This document shows positions 1 to 13,043 of a DNA stretch of 64,000 nt, one piece after another. Source of the stretch: Ectothiorhodospira sp. BSL-9 (GTDB taxonomy: Bacteria > Pseudomonadota > Gammaproteobacteria > Ectothiorhodospirales > Ectothiorhodospiraceae). The stretch is taken from positions 496,001 through 560,000 of the forward strand of contig NZ_CP011994.1 of NCBI RefSeq assembly GCF_001632845.1, read 5' to 3'. The stretch's first letter is position 1. Every line of letters starts with the position of its first letter. Both the position numbers and the translations under genes were made by a program. The notes beneath the pieces are model-generated. The model had not been told where the DNA came from, did not search any database, and saw only the letters and a list, made by a program, of their open reading frames with translations.

Positions 1-1
1 A

Positions 2-1081
2 ACCTACGACATGGGGAACCGGCCGCTGATCGATGAGCTGGCCGGGTGGTGCGAGGCGGGAGGATTTCGGGTGGAGGTCAGGCCTCTGGAGGGGGTGGCC
101 GACAAGGCCAACCTGGTGGCCAGCCTGGGCGAGGGGCCGGGCGGGCTGGTGCTGGCCGGGCACACCGACACCGTGCCCTGCGATCCCCATCTGTGGTCCC
201 AGGACCCCTTCCAGGGCATCATCCGTGATGATCGGCTCTACGGACTGGGCAGCTGTGACATGAAGAGTTTCCTCGCCCTGGCCCTGGAGGCGGCGGCAAG
301 CTTCGAGCCAAAGGATTTCCGACACCCGCTGGTAATCCTGGCCACCGCGGATGAAGAAAGCTCCATGCGCGGGGCCCGTGCCATCGCCGAAGCCGGGCAA
401 CCCCTGGGGCGACAGGCGTTGATCGGCGAGCCCACCAACCTGCGGCCCGTGCGCATGCACAAGGGCATCCTCATGGAGGGCATCCGGGTGAAGGGTCAGG
501 CCGGCCATTCCAGCGACCCCAGCCTGGGTAACAGTGCCCTGGAAGGCATGCATCGGGTGATGAGCGAGATCCTGGCCTGGCGGGATGAACTCCAGGCCCG
601 GCATCGCAACCCGCAGTTCCAGGTGGCGGTACCCACCCTGAACCTGGGTCACATCCATGGCGGTGACAACCCCAACCGCATCTGCGGCCAATGCGAGCTG
701 CATATCGACCTGCGCCCCCTGCCTGGCATGGAGCCCGGCGCGCTGCGCCAGACCCTGACCGAGCGTGTGGACAAGGCCCTGCAGGGTTCGGGTCTGGATT
801 ACGAGGTCTTCCGTCTGATTCCGGGCGTACCCCCCATGGAGACGCCCGCCGACAGTGAACTGGTGAGGGCCACCGAGGCCCTCACCGGCCATGCCGCCGA
901 GTCGGTGGCCTTCGGCACGGAAGGCCCCTTCCTGCGGCAGATGGATATGGACGTGGTGATCCTGGGCCCCGGCGACATCCGTCAGGCGCATCAACCGGAT
1001 GAATACCTGGCCCTGGACCGCATCGAACCGATGCTGAAGATCCTGCGCGGCCTGATCCAGCGATTCTGTATCAAGGCGTGA
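2..1081 (+). CDS. argE: Acetylornithine deacetylase (5' truncated by window edge)
   Basis: M20-family metallopeptidase that removes the acetyl group from N-acetylornithine in arginine synthesis. The reading frame is open to the window edge, and the first visible residues (TYD-MGNRPLIDELAGWCE) match the interior of ArgE helix 1, so the true start lies upstream; the ATG at position 11 is probably internal. Visible metal-site motifs are GHTDTVP, the LGSCDMK aspartate, the catalytic TADEES glutamates, and a C-terminal histidine in RQAHQPDEY. The dimerisation domain lies between LIGEPTNL and RPLPGM. It is followed by argA on the same strand, which supports the arginine assignment over succinyl-diaminopimelate desuccinylase. 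Confidence 0.93.
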   Translation, partial: TYDMGNRPLIDELAGWCEAGGFRVEVRPLEGVADKANLVASLGEGPGGLVLAGHTDTVPCDPHLWSQDPFQGIIRDDRLYGLGSCDMKSFLALALEAAASFEPKDFRHPLVILATADEESSMRGARAIAEAGQPLGRQALIGEPTNLRPVRMHKGILMEGIRVKGQAGHSSDPSLGNSALEGMHRVMSEILAWRDELQARHRNPQFQVAVPTLNLGHIHGGDNPNRICGQCELHIDLRPLPGMEPGALRQTLTERVDKALQGSGLDYEVFRLIPGVPPMETPADSELVRATEALTGHAAESVAFGTEGPFLRQMDMDVVILGPGDIRQAHQPDEYLALDRIEPMLKILRGLIQRFCIKA

Positions 1082-1202
1082 CTTCCAGCCAACAGCGCGG
1101 TGACTCACCCGGTGCCCATAGGCGGATCGCGCCAGCATTTGGCAGCGGGGCGGGCAATTGCTTATGATCGTGCCGCAAACGCACGCACCGCCTAAGGACC
1201 TG

Positions 1203-2558
1203 ATGGCCTTGAAGAAAAACCTCACATCCCCCCATGTCGCCTGGTTCAGGGACGCCGCCCCCTATATCAACGCTCACCGGGAACGCACCTTCGTCATCTG
1301 TTTTGGTGGCGAGGCGGCCCTGCAACCGGGCTTTGCTGCCCTGCTGCACGATATCGCCATCCTGCAGACCCTGGGGGTGCGACTGGTCCTGGTGCATGGG
1401 GCGCGTCCGCAGATCGAGGAGAGGCTGCGGGCCCGGGGGGCACAGATACAATACGTGAACGGTTTGCGGCTCACCGACGATTCCGCCCTGCAGGCGGTCA
1501 AGGAGGCGGCCGGCTCGCTGCGCGCAGAGATCGAGGCGCTGCTGTCCATGGGGCTGGCCAATACGCCCATGTCTGGCGTGCGGGTGCGGGTATCATCCGG
1601 AAACTTCGTCACGGCGCGCCCGCTGGGCGTGCGCGATGGCGTGGACTATCAGCACACGGGGGAAGTACGGCGGGTGGATACCGAGGGCATGAAACACCAC
1701 CTGCAGGCCGGGGACATGGTCCTGCTGCCCCCCATGGGCTATTCCCCCACTGGCGAGATCTTCAACCTCACTGCGGAGGACGTGGCCACCGCCGCCGCCG
1801 CCGCCCTGGGGGCTGACAAGCTCATCTTCTTCAGTGACACACCCGCCCTGCGCGACGGCAGCCGGCGCCCCATCACCCAGATGACCGCAGACCAGGCTCA
1901 GGCGCTGCTGGACGGGCGTCGTCGCCTGCCCGAGGAACTGGCCCTGCACCTGAAGTGCGCCATCAGCGCCTCGCGGCAATCGGTGGAGCGCGTTCACCTG
2001 GTGGATCGGCACCGGGACGGCGCCTTGCTCATGGAGCTCTACACCCGCGAGGGGGCCGGCACCCTGATCACCGGAGAGAGCTACGAACGCCTGCGCCAGG
2101 CCACCATCGAGGACGTGGGCGGCATCCTGGAACTCATTCAGCCGCTGGAGGTGGAAGGCATTCTGGTGCGGCGCTCCCGAGAGCAACTGGAACTGGAGAT
2201 CGAGCGCTTCACCGTGATCGAGCGGGACGGCATGATCCTGGCGTGCGCTGCCCTTTATCCGTCCACCGAAGAGGCCGTGGCGGAGGTGGCCTGTGTGGCC
2301 GTGCACCCGGAGCACCGGGGCGGCGGGCGTGCCGACATGCTGGTGGAACACCTGGAGCTTCAGGCCCGCAACCTGGGCATCACCCGGCTGTTCGTGCTCA
2401 CCACCCGCACCGCTCACTGGTTCCGGGAACGGGGGTTCGAGCCCGGGGAAATCCAGTCCCTGCCCATCAGCCGGCAGCAGATGTACAACATCCAGCGTAA
2501 TTCCAAGATCTTCATCAAGCCGCTGCAGCCCCGGCAGACGCGCCGCAAGCTCGCCTGA
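1203..2558 (+). CDS. argA: Amino-acid N-acetyltransferase (N-acetylglutamate synthase)
   Basis: Catalyses the first committed step of arginine synthesis, acetyl-CoA plus glutamate to N-acetylglutamate. About 451 aa, the two-domain length usual for classical ArgA. An N-terminal amino-acid-kinase fold (FVICFGGEA, LVLVHGARPQIEERL), the arginine-sensing part, is followed by a C-terminal GNAT domain with VAVHPEHRGGGRADMLVEHL, LFVLTTRTAHWFRERGF and an NSKIFIKPL tail. An upstream in-frame ATG at 1158 exists, but the ATG at 1203 has an AAGGA sequence four bases upstream and fits the E. coli N-terminus (PYINxHR) better. It sits 121 bp after argE with no other gene between. The product is probably feedback-inhibited by arginine, a family property not visible here. 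Confidence 0.93.
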   Translation: MALKKNLTSPHVAWFRDAAPYINAHRERTFVICFGGEAALQPGFAALLHDIAILQTLGVRLVLVHGARPQIEERLRARGAQIQYVNGLRLTDDSALQAVKEAAGSLRAEIEALLSMGLANTPMSGVRVRVSSGNFVTARPLGVRDGVDYQHTGEVRRVDTEGMKHHLQAGDMVLLPPMGYSPTGEIFNLTAEDVATAAAAALGADKLIFFSDTPALRDGSRRPITQMTADQAQALLDGRRRLPEELALHLKCAISASRQSVERVHLVDRHRDGALLMELYTREGAGTLITGESYERLRQATIEDVGGILELIQPLEVEGILVRRSREQLELEIERFTVIERDGMILACAALYPSTEEAVAEVACVAVHPEHRGGGRADMLVEHLELQARNLGITRLFVLTTRTAHWFRERGFEPGEIQSLPISRQQMYNIQRNSKIFIKPLQPRQTRRKLA

Positions 2559-2565
2559 GACAACC

Positions 2566-3228
2566 TCAGCGCTTGCGGGCCAGGGTGAGGCCGTCGCCGA
2601 TGGGCACCAGACTCACCGTCACGCCCGGGTCCTCGTGGGCCAGGGCGTTGAAGGCGCGAATGGCCTCGGTCTCCGGTTCGTGGTTGTTGGGATCGGCCAC
2701 CCGGCCAGCCCACAGGGTGTTGTCCAGGCAGACCACCCCACCCGGGCGCATCAGACGCAGGCAGCGCCGGTAATAGTTGACGTAATTGGCCTTGTCGGCG
2801 TCGATGAAGGCCAGGTCGAATCGGCCCGCCTGACCGTCTGCCAATAGCCCATCCAGGGTATCCAGAGCCGGCGCCAGACGCAGGTCAATGCGGTCGGCCA
2901 GCCCCGCCTCGGCCCAGTAGCGACGGGCGATGGCCGTCCATTCCTCGCTGATGTCGCAACACACCAGCTCACCATCCTCGGGCATGGCACCTGCCATCCA
3001 CAGGGCGCTGTAACCGGTGAAGGTACCGATCTCCAGGATACGCCGCGCGCCCAGCAGTTCCACCAGCAACCCCAGAAACTGGCCCTGCTCGGGCGCCACC
3101 TGCAGGTTGTGTTCGGGCATATGGGCGGTTTCCTCCCGCAGGCACCGATACAAGGCGGGCTCCCGCAGGGATACCGAGCGCATGTATGCCTGCAGGCGCT
3201 CATCCATGGGCGTGGTCAGGTTGGACAT
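2566..3228 (-). CDS. SAM-dependent O-methyltransferase, CCoAOMT-like
   Basis: A 220-aa class I methyltransferase of the caffeoyl-CoA/catechol O-methyltransferase family (COG4122 type). The SAM-binding glycine loop is ILEIGTFTGYSALWMAG at about residues 64-80, and the metal/substrate region is FIDADKANYVNYY with GGVVCLDNTLWAG near residues 140-170. Bacterial members are divalent-metal dependent and methylate small phenolic hydroxyls; the substrate here cannot be told from sequence. It converges tail to tail with argA (7-bp gap) and is divergent from cpdA across a 160-bp AT-richer gap that should hold both promoters. Confidence 0.85.
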   Translation of the reverse strand: MSNLTTPMDERLQAYMRSVSLREPALYRCLREETAHMPEHNLQVAPEQGQFLGLLVELLGARRILEIGTFTGYSALWMAGAMPEDGELVCCDISEEWTAIARRYWAEAGLADRIDLRLAPALDTLDGLLADGQAGRFDLAFIDADKANYVNYYRRCLRLMRPGGVVCLDNTLWAGRVADPNNHEPETEAIRAFNALAHEDPGVTVSLVPIGDGLTLARKR

Positions 3229-3389
3229 CAGGGGACTCCTTGGCGTGCTGTGTCGTCGGGCCGTGACGGTTCCGTCAGAGCTTTGTCAGAGAATTCGGTT
3301 ATACTCCGCCCATCCGGAGACAGGATGGTGTCTTTTTATACACTTTCTGTCTGGACAATGCCTTGTTCCAGCTCACGGAGGTAGTCATC

Positions 3390-4196
3390 ATGAGCGATAT
3401 GGGCGCGCACGTCTCACCACTGCGAATCCTTCAGATCACCGATCTCCACCTATGCCCGCAACCGGGAGATGTCATGGGGTCGGGCATCAACACCGATGAT
3501 AGCCTCCAGCGTGTGCTCGCGCAGGTCAAGCGACAGGAGCCACACCTGGACCGGGCGCTGGTGACCGGGGATCTGGTTCACGACCCGGTGCCCGAGGCCT
3601 ACCAGCGGGTGAGCCAACAGCTGAACGCCCTGCCCTGCCCGGTACACTGTCTGCCCGGCAACCATGATGATACAGACCTCATGGAGGATACCCTTGCGGG
3701 CAGCCACCTGCATTGCGGCAAGATTCTCAGCCAGGATGACTGGCTTATCGTCCTGCTCAACAGCGCGGTACCGGAGGAAAGTCACGGCCGACTGGAAGAC
3801 ACCGAGCTGGACCTGCTGGAGGAAAGCCTCTCCCGCCACCCGTCACGCCATGCACTGGTCTGCCTGCATCATCCGGTGGTCCCGGTGGGCACCCCCTGGA
3901 TGGACCGCATCGGCCTGCGCAATGCCGATGATTTCTGGGGTGTCATCGATCAGCACGACAAGGTGCGCGCCGTGATCTTTGGTCACGCCCATCAGGTAGT
4001 GGACCAGACCCGTAACGGCGTGCGTCTGCTGTGCGCGCCTTCCACCGGTGCGCAGTTTGCACCCGGGAGTCAGACCGTGCGCCTGGATGACCTGCCACCC
4101 GGTTACCGGCGTCTGGACCTGTTCCCCGATGGGCGCATCCACACCTGGGTGGAATACCTGCCACAGGCACCCGAATGGCGCCTGTGCGGTAGTTAA
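3390..4196 (+). CDS. cpdA: 3',5'-cyclic-AMP phosphodiesterase
   Basis: Calcineurin-like metallophosphoesterase of the CpdA/Icc type, which hydrolyses cAMP to AMP. About 268 aa, normal for the family. The full dimetal signature is present: D18-x-H20 in ITDLHL, GD at 60-61 (VTGDLVHD), GNHDD at 90-94, a later HHP (CLHHPVVP), and GHAH (IFGHAHQVVD). The N-terminus PLRILQITDLHL and the segment GVRLLCAPSTGAQF are typical of CpdA. The start was chosen at 3390 because GGAGG lies about ten bases upstream; an in-frame codon at 3363 has no comparable site. A TATACT hexamer at 3300-3305 is a plausible -10. It ends 3 bp before the convergent glgX stop. Confidence 0.88.
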   Translation: MSDMGAHVSPLRILQITDLHLCPQPGDVMGSGINTDDSLQRVLAQVKRQEPHLDRALVTGDLVHDPVPEAYQRVSQQLNALPCPVHCLPGNHDDTDLMEDTLAGSHLHCGKILSQDDWLIVLLNSAVPEESHGRLEDTELDLLEESLSRHPSRHALVCLHHPVVPVGTPWMDRIGLRNADDFWGVIDQHDKVRAVIFGHAHQVVDQTRNGVRLLCAPSTGAQFAPGSQTVRLDDLPPGYRRLDLFPDGRIHTWVEYLPQAPEWRLCGS

Positions 4197-4199
4197 GGC

Positions 4200-6362
<2,163 letters not shown>

Positions 6363-6542
6363 GCGGATAACCTTCTGCGCCTATGGGCGCCCATGGAAAA
6401 CACACGGCCGCTGGGGCCGCTTTTACTATGATCGCCCGACCATCACCCTATCGGTCAATGGCCACCGGGGCATTGGCTGAGGCTGCGGGCATGTAATAAT
6501 GACACGGCGCAAGAATCACCGCTCTGGAGAGCCCCGCCCCCC

Positions 6543-8293
<1,751 letters not shown>

Positions 8294-8387
8294 CCCCATC
8301 GCCCGGCTTGGGGCAAAACCCAATCCCCGCTAGACTTATGCCAAGGATTCAAGGCCAAACCGACCTTCTCGACAGGTACCCAACACC

Positions 8388-8912
8388 ATGCAACTGCCCA
8401 AACCACCCGTCCTGCTACCCCTCGGCGTCGCCCTGCGACTACTGCCCGACGCCGTTCACACCCGTCTCTTCTCGACCCTGGTCAACCACCTGCTCAAGGG
8501 GCAACCGGCCGCTGAAGAACTGGGCCCGCTGGAAGGCAAGCGCATCTGCCTATCGGTCACGGATCACCATGGGGGCATCTGCTTTCTGGTAAAGGAAGGC
8601 GGCGTCACCCCCTGGGACTGCAAGGCCGACGACGACTGGGACGTGCGCATCCGCGGCCGCCTGGAAGACTTCTGGCGCCTGGCCGCACGCGCCGAGGACC
8701 CGGACACTCTGTTCTTCAGCCGCCGCCTGGACCTGGAAGGCGAGACCGAGGCCGGCCTGTACCTGAAAAACCTCCTGGACACCGCTGAGCCCGACTGGGA
8801 AAGTCACATCCACGCGGTGCTGGGAGAGCGCGCGGGCACCAAGGCCGTGTGCATGCTCAATCAACTGGGCCTGGGCAAGCTGCTGCCGGGGGGGCTGCAC
8901 CCGAGCCAGTAG
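8388..8912 (+). CDS. ubiT: SCP2-domain ubiquinone biosynthesis accessory factor, UbiT-like
   Basis: A 174-aa single-domain SCP2 sterol-carrier-like protein. UbiT (YhbT) binds lipid intermediates and is needed for oxygen-independent ubiquinone synthesis with UbiU and UbiV. Seen here: LPLGVALRLLPDAVHTRLF, LLKGQPAAEELGPLEGKRICL, and LFFSRRLDLEGETEAGLYLKNLLD, the last a strong UbiT signature. ubiU and ubiV are not adjacent, so the link rests on sequence alone. It converges on rimO, with a long perfect palindrome filling the gap. Confidence 0.8.
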   Translation: MQLPKPPVLLPLGVALRLLPDAVHTRLFSTLVNHLLKGQPAAEELGPLEGKRICLSVTDHHGGICFLVKEGGVTPWDCKADDDWDVRIRGRLEDFWRLAARAEDPDTLFFSRRLDLEGETEAGLYLKNLLDTAEPDWESHIHAVLGERAGTKAVCMLNQLGLGKLLPGGLHPSQ

Positions 8913-8936
8913 TTGGCAGTGACTTGCAGGCCAAAG

Positions 8937-9002
8937 GGGGACGGACTCGGGCAAAAGGGGGACGGATTTAAATCCGTCCCCCTTTTGCCCGAGTCCGTCC
9001 CC
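8937..9002. repeat. 66-bp perfect palindrome, GGGGACGGA subfamily
   Basis: Positions 8937-8969 are the exact reverse complement of 8970-9002, centred on ATTTAAAT. Each arm holds two copies of GGGGACGGA separated by CTCGGGCAAAAG. It lies between the convergent ubiT and rimO genes and runs to the rimO stop codon. It belongs with the element at 42055-42110 and is related to the GGGGACAGACACC family. It may act as a bidirectional terminator or a REP-type mobile repeat; no T-tract clearly marks it as a classic terminator. Confidence 0.9.
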
Positions 9003-10330
9003 TATACCCGCCTCCCAAACAGATCATGCTCGGAGGCCTCTTCCACCTCCACCTGCACAAACTCCCCCACGGCCAGCCCCTGGCCATCCTCCACGAACAC
9101 CAGACCATCCACCTCCGGCGCATCCGCCGCCGAACGCGCAATCGCCGTCCCCTCGGCATCTATCTCATCCACCAGCACGGTCAACTTCTGCCCCACGCGA
9201 CGGGCCAGGCGCGCTTGACTGATCTCTGCCTGCACTTCCATGAAACGGGCCAGACGCTCCTCCTTCACCGCTTCTGGCACCGCATCGGGCAAGGCATTGG
9301 CCGGCGCGCCCTCCACTGCGGAGTAGGTAAAGCACCCCACCCGATCCAGCTGTGCCTCCTGGATGAACTCCAGCAACTGCTGAAAATCCGATTCCGTCTC
9401 CCCGGGGAAACCGACAATAAAGGTGCTGCGCAGGGTCAGATCCGGGCAGATCTCGCGCCAGCGATGAATCCGCTCCAGCACCCGCTCGGTGGCCGCCGGT
9501 CGTCGCATGGCCTTGAGCACCCGCGTGCTGCCATGCTGCAGGGGCACATCCAGATAGGGCAGGATGCGACCCTCGGCCATCAGCGGGATCAGATCATCCA
9601 CGTGGGGATAGGGATACACATAGTGCAGGCGTACCCACACCCCCAGGCTGCCCAGAGCCTCGGCCAGGTTCTGCACATGGGTACGCAACGGCTTGCCGCC
9701 CCAGAAGCCCGTACGGTATTTCACATCCACCCCATAGGCACTGGTGTCCTGGGAGATGACCAGCAACTCGCGCACACCGGCCTCCACCAAGCGCTCGGCC
9801 TCGGCCATCACCTCGCCCACGGGACGACTCACCAGATCGCCGCGAAAATGCGGAATCACGCAGAAACTGCAGCGGTGGTTGCAGCCTTCGGAGATCTTCA
9901 GATAGGCGTAGTGGCGCGGAGTCAGACGCACGCCCTGCGGCGGCACCAGGCTCTGATAGGGGTCGTGCGGCGCCGGCAGGTGCTCGTGCACCGCCCCCAT
10001 CACCGCCTCGAAGGCATGGGGCCCGGAGACCGCCAGCACCCCCGGGTGTGCAGCGCGCACCTTGTCCGCATCCGCCCCCAGGCAGCCGGTGACGATCACC
10101 CGCCCATTCTCCACCATGGCCTCGCCAATGGCCTCCAGAGACTCGGTCACCGCCGCATCAATGAAGCCGCAGGTGTTCACCACCACCAGGTCGGCGTCCT
10201 GATACGTGCCGGTGATGCCATAGCCCTCCGCCCGCAATCGGGTGAGGATGTGCTCGGAGTCCGACAGCGCCTTGGGGCAGCCCAGGCTGACGAAACCCAC
10301 CTGGGGCACCACCTCCTGCGGGCCGCTCAA
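9002..10330 (-). CDS. rimO: Ribosomal protein S12 methylthiotransferase
   Basis: Radical-SAM methylthiotransferase that modifies Asp88 (E. coli numbering) of ribosomal protein S12. 442 aa, normal length. The N-terminal UPF0004 domain carries three cluster cysteines ([10 protein letters not shown] at C18, VNTCGF, VTGCLG). The radical-SAM triad is CNHRCSFC in the [21 protein letters not shown] region near residue 150. The C-terminal TRAM domain ends in [14 protein letters not shown], typical of RimO rather than MiaB. The stop codon touches the palindrome at 8937-9002. Confidence 0.96.
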   Translation of the reverse strand: MSGPQEVVPQVGFVSLGCPKALSDSEHILTRLRAEGYGITGTYQDADLVVVNTCGFIDAAVTESLEAIGEAMVENGRVIVTGCLGADADKVRAAHPGVLAVSGPHAFEAVMGAVHEHLPAPHDPYQSLVPPQGVRLTPRHYAYLKISEGCNHRCSFCVIPHFRGDLVSRPVGEVMAEAERLVEAGVRELLVISQDTSAYGVDVKYRTGFWGGKPLRTHVQNLAEALGSLGVWVRLHYVYPYPHVDDLIPLMAEGRILPYLDVPLQHGSTRVLKAMRRPAATERVLERIHRWREICPDLTLRSTFIVGFPGETESDFQQLLEFIQEAQLDRVGCFTYSAVEGAPANALPDAVPEAVKEERLARFMEVQAEISQARLARRVGQKLTVLVDEIDAEGTAIARSAADAPEVDGLVFVEDGQGLAVGEFVQVEVEEASEHDLFGRRV

Positions 10331-10372
10331 GAGGCACTCCGCGTGCGGATGTCCGCCGGAAAGCGCGGGTAT

Positions 10373-10381
10373 TTATGCACA
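10373..10381 (+). promoter_or_regulatory. DnaA box (TTATGCACA)
   Basis: Exact match to the consensus TTATNCACA in the rimO-rpmE gap. Nine-base matches also occur by chance, so its weight comes from the second perfect box 190 bp away. Confidence 0.4.
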
Positions 10382-10550
10382 CCGGGGATCATGGGCACCG
10401 CGGTGCATACACGCTTATCTCCCAGACCGCAACAGGTCGTGTTGAACAAATTTAACTCCAATAAAAACAGGTGGTTAAAAACATGTACAAAAAATGACCG
10501 ATTTGACTCGAGCCTTGTTGGCACGCGCCCTGGAGGCACTTTACCCCAAT

Positions 10551-10571
10551 TCATCCACATAGTTATCCACA
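10551..10571 (+). promoter_or_regulatory. Tandem DnaA boxes (TCATCCACA and TTATCCACA)
   Basis: TTATCCACA at 10563-10571 is the highest-affinity E. coli box sequence. TCATCCACA at 10551-10559 has one mismatch. The two sit 12 bp apart in the same orientation, about one helical turn, as in natural DnaA-binding clusters. Confidence 0.5.
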
Positions 10572-10704
10572 GCTTTTGTGGAAAAGCGGAGAAAATGAAG
10601 TGCCAGGGAGGATTTAGCGGCAAAGGCTCAAGCCCCGTTTGGAAAAAAACGGGTAAACTCAAGTAACAGATCTTCCGGGCTCATCGAGTGGCCTGGACCG
10701 GGCC

Positions 10705-10733
10705 TTGCTACCCGAAGCGGGGTCCAGTATATT
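10705..10733 (+). promoter_or_regulatory. Sigma-70 promoter for rpmE
   Basis: TTGCTA at 10705-10710 and TATATT at 10728-10733 are separated by exactly 17 bp. Transcription would start about 10740, giving a leader of about 35 nt before the rpmE ATG. Confidence 0.7.
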
Positions 10734-10775
10734 ACTCGTCTTTTTTCAGCGCTACAGGCTTTCGAGGGTGCTTGC

Positions 10776-10979
10776 ATGAAGCCGGAAATCCATCCTGATT
10801 ACCATGAAGTGAACGTGACCTGCAGTTGCGGGAATGCGTTCCAGACCCGCTCGACTCACAAAGGCGACGCCCTGAACGTGGAAGTCTGCTCTGCATGCCA
10901 TCCGTTCTACACCGGCAAGCAGAAGATTCTCGACACGGCCGGGCAGGTGGACAAGTTCCGCCGCCGCTACGGTATGTAA
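10776..10979 (+). CDS. rpmE: 50S ribosomal protein L31, zinc-binding form
   Basis: A 67-aa ribosomal protein of the large subunit. It starts MKPEIHPDY, and zinc ligands C16, C18, C38 and C41 (CSC and [13 protein letters not shown]) are all present, so this is the C+ (zinc-dependent) type rather than the zinc-free YkgM type. Length and ending ([10 protein letters not shown]) are normal. Its TAA stop overlaps a possible ATG of the next gene. Confidence 0.98.
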   Translation: MKPEIHPDYHEVNVTCSCGNAFQTRSTHKGDALNVEVCSACHPFYTGKQKILDTAGQVDKFRRRYGM

Positions 10980-10996
10980 TGCCGGGGGCACGCCCC

Positions 10997-11797
10997 ATGG
11001 CAAGAAAGTTCGAATGGGGCACAAGGGCGCCGTGGGTCGGCGCCCTTGTTGCGTTGTGCCTGGGCACAGCCCAGGCGGCCGACCTGCCCGACAGCTGTGG
11101 TGGACCGCAGGGTCGCACCAGCCAGGGGCAGGTGGACCACGTCTTTGACGGCGACACCGTACGCCTGACCGATGGCACCCGGGTGCGCCTTATCGGCCTG
11201 GACACGCCCGAGATCTTCTGGCGCGAGCGGACCGCCGAGCCTTACGGCCACGAGGCCCGGGATGCTCTTGAGGCGTTACTGAGGGAGCACGATAACCAGG
11301 TGCTCCTGGTGCACGATGCGGAACGCAAGGACCGCTATCAACGCACCCTGGCCCACCTGTTCACACCCGACGGCCAGCCCATCACCGCCCTGTTGCTGCG
11401 CCAGGGCCTGGCCACGGCCCTGACCATCCCCCCCAACGACTGGCATGTGGACTGCTACCGGGACACCGAGGCGCTCGCCCGCGCCGAGGCCCTGAAGATC
11501 TGGTCGCTGGAACATCTGGAGGCCTTCGAGGCAGAGGAACTGCCCCGCGATGCCGAGGGGTTCCGGATCGTCACGGGGGAAGTGGTGCGCATCGGGCAAA
11601 GCCAGCGCGCCCACTGGATCAATCTTGAAGGCAATGTCGCCTTTCGCATCGACCGGGAAGACATGCAGTACTTCCCCGACCTGGATATAGACGCCCTGCG
11701 CGGCGAACAAGTGGAAGGCCGCGGCTTCGTCTACACCCATCGGGGCCAGCCCCGAATCCGCATCCGCCACCCGGCGGATCTGCGCATCATCGACTAA
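10997..11797 (+). CDS. Secreted thermonuclease-like (SNase) protein
   Basis: About 266 aa with a Sec signal peptide (basic start, hydrophobic ALVALCLGTAQA, likely cleavage after residue 27). The staphylococcal-nuclease fold follows: VFDGDTVRL, VRLIGLDTPEI with the catalytic Asp/Arg region, YGHEARDAL and RYQRTLAHLF. The C-terminal 100 residues form an extra beta-rich, OB-like region (GEVVRIGQSQRAHWINLEG) of unknown role. The protein is presumably periplasmic or extracellular. The start was placed at the ATG at 10997; an ATG at 10979 overlaps the rpmE stop and would add six residues. The substrate is assumed from the fold. Confidence 0.82.
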   Translation: MARKFEWGTRAPWVGALVALCLGTAQAADLPDSCGGPQGRTSQGQVDHVFDGDTVRLTDGTRVRLIGLDTPEIFWRERTAEPYGHEARDALEALLREHDNQVLLVHDAERKDRYQRTLAHLFTPDGQPITALLLRQGLATALTIPPNDWHVDCYRDTEALARAEALKIWSLEHLEAFEAEELPRDAEGFRIVTGEVVRIGQSQRAHWINLEGNVAFRIDREDMQYFPDLDIDALRGEQVEGRGFVYTHRGQPRIRIRHPADLRIID

Positions 11798-11868
11798 CCA
11801 AAAAGGGGACAGACACCTTTTCCGTGCGCGCCGCTGGCGCGCGGAAAAGGTGTCTGTCCCCTTTTTGG
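11798..11868. repeat. Palindromic GGGGACAGACACC element, copy 2
   Basis: A 71-bp inverted repeat. Outer arms CCAAAAAGGGGACAGACACC pair with their complement at 11849-11868, and inner arms GCGCGCC/GGCGCGC surround a GCT loop. It lies between the convergent thermonuclease and mdh genes, one base after the thermonuclease stop. On the plus strand the right arm ends in a T5 run, so it could terminate transcription. Confidence 0.9.
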
Positions 11869-11929
11869 TCCCGGCTCCCACGAAAGTGCTTTTCCATGGG
11901 AGCCGGCCTGCCGGCGAACGGCTTGCCTA

Positions 11930-12910
11930 TCAGGGCAGCAGGTGCGCCACGCCGTCACGCTCCTCGCGCAACTCCTGCTCCGTGACCTGCATGCGCTCGC
12001 GACTGAAATCATCGATCTCCAGCCCCTGCACGATGCTGTAGTCCCCGCCCTTGCAGGTGACCGGGAAGGAGTAGATCAGACCCTTCTCGATACCATAGCT
12101 GCCATCGGAAGGCACAGCCATGCTCACCCAGTCACCGTCCGGCGTACCCATCACCCAGTCGCGGATGTGATCCACGGCGGAGCTGCCGGCAGAGGCTGCA
12201 CTGGAAGCACCACGGGCCTTGATGATGGCGGCGCCACGCTGCTGCACGGTGGGAATGAAGTCCGACTCGTACCAGTCCCGCGGCACCAGACCAGAGGCGG
12301 CATCGCCCTTCACCATGGCCTGACTGATATCCGGATACTGGGTGGCAGAGTGGTTACCCCAGATGATCATTTTCTTGATGTCCGTGGTGGAAGCACCGGT
12401 CTTGCCCGCCAGCTGCGCCAGGGCACGGTTGTGATCCAGACGGGTCATGGCAGTGAAATTGCGCGGGTTCAGGTCCGGGGCATTGCGCTGGGCGATCAGG
12501 GAATTGGTATTGGCGGGGTTACCCACCACCAGCACCTTCACGTCACGACTGGCCACAGCGTTCAGCGCCTTGCCCTGCTCGGAGAAGATGGCCGCATTGG
12601 CCTCCAGCAGGTCCTTGCGCTCCATCCCCGGGCCACGTGGGCGAGCACCCACCAGCAGGGCCACGTCTGCCTTGTCAAAGGCCACTTCCGGCTTGTCGGA
12701 GGTGGTGATCCCCGCCACCAGCGGGAACGCGCAGTCTTCCAGTTCCATGACCACACCGCGCAGCGCGTCCATGGCCGGAGTGATTTCCAGCAACTGCAGG
12801 ATCACCGGCTGGTCCTTGCCCAGCATGTCGCCCGAGGCGATGCGGAACAGCAGGCTGTAGGAGATCTGGCCAGCAGCGCCGGTAACGGCGACGCGCATGG
12901 GGTTCTTCAT
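11930..12910 (-). CDS. mdh: Malate dehydrogenase
   Basis: NAD-dependent malate dehydrogenase of the TCA cycle, cytoplasmic, 326 aa. The N-terminal Rossmann loop is [17 protein letters not shown]. Substrate and catalytic residues are visible in [31 protein letters not shown] and the active-site histidine in [13 protein letters not shown]. These and the length fit the group of malate dehydrogenases shared by beta/gammaproteobacteria and Thermus rather than the E. coli Mdh or the LDH-like class. It ends in a divergent C-terminus ([12 protein letters not shown]). Confidence 0.95.
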   Translation of the reverse strand: MKNPMRVAVTGAAGQISYSLLFRIASGDMLGKDQPVILQLLEITPAMDALRGVVMELEDCAFPLVAGITTSDKPEVAFDKADVALLVGARPRGPGMERKDLLEANAAIFSEQGKALNAVASRDVKVLVVGNPANTNSLIAQRNAPDLNPRNFTAMTRLDHNRALAQLAGKTGASTTDIKKMIIWGNHSATQYPDISQAMVKGDAASGLVPRDWYESDFIPTVQQRGAAIIKARGASSAASAGSSAVDHIRDWVMGTPDGDWVSMAVPSDGSYGIEKGLIYSFPVTCKGGDYSIVQGLEIDDFSRERMQVTEQELREERDGVAHLLP

Positions 12911-13043
12911 GAAGCTACCTCCAGTAAGGTCTTTAATCCAGTAAGGTCATTAACATGGTGTCAATGCTCGGTTCCGGGCGCCGCACCCAGGGTCCAGCGG
13001 CTCGGAAACGGACAAAGGATACACCTCCACCCCTTGGTTTTCC

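Larger units (their letters stand above)
10331..10775. other. AT-rich intergenic region with DnaA-box-like sites
   Basis: This 445-bp gap between rimO and rpmE has no credible ORF. It is much more AT-rich than its surroundings (10431-10500 especially). It holds two exact matches to TTATNCACA (10373-10381 and 10563-10571), a one-mismatch box at 10551-10559, an inverted repeat CCCGTTT/AAACGGG at 10634-10653, and the rpmE promoter at 10705-10733. The DnaA boxes flank the AT-rich stretch. Confidence 0.6.

Noticed and set aside
10518-10535. Sigma-54-like TTGGCACG upstream of rpmE
   Set aside because: The -24 part is perfect, but the -12 part reads CTGGA instead of TTGCA, and rpmE has a good sigma-70 promoter.
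10826-10996. Extended start for the thermonuclease through rpmE
   Set aside because: The extra codons overlap rpmE in another frame. The signal peptide begins at 10997 or at most 10979.
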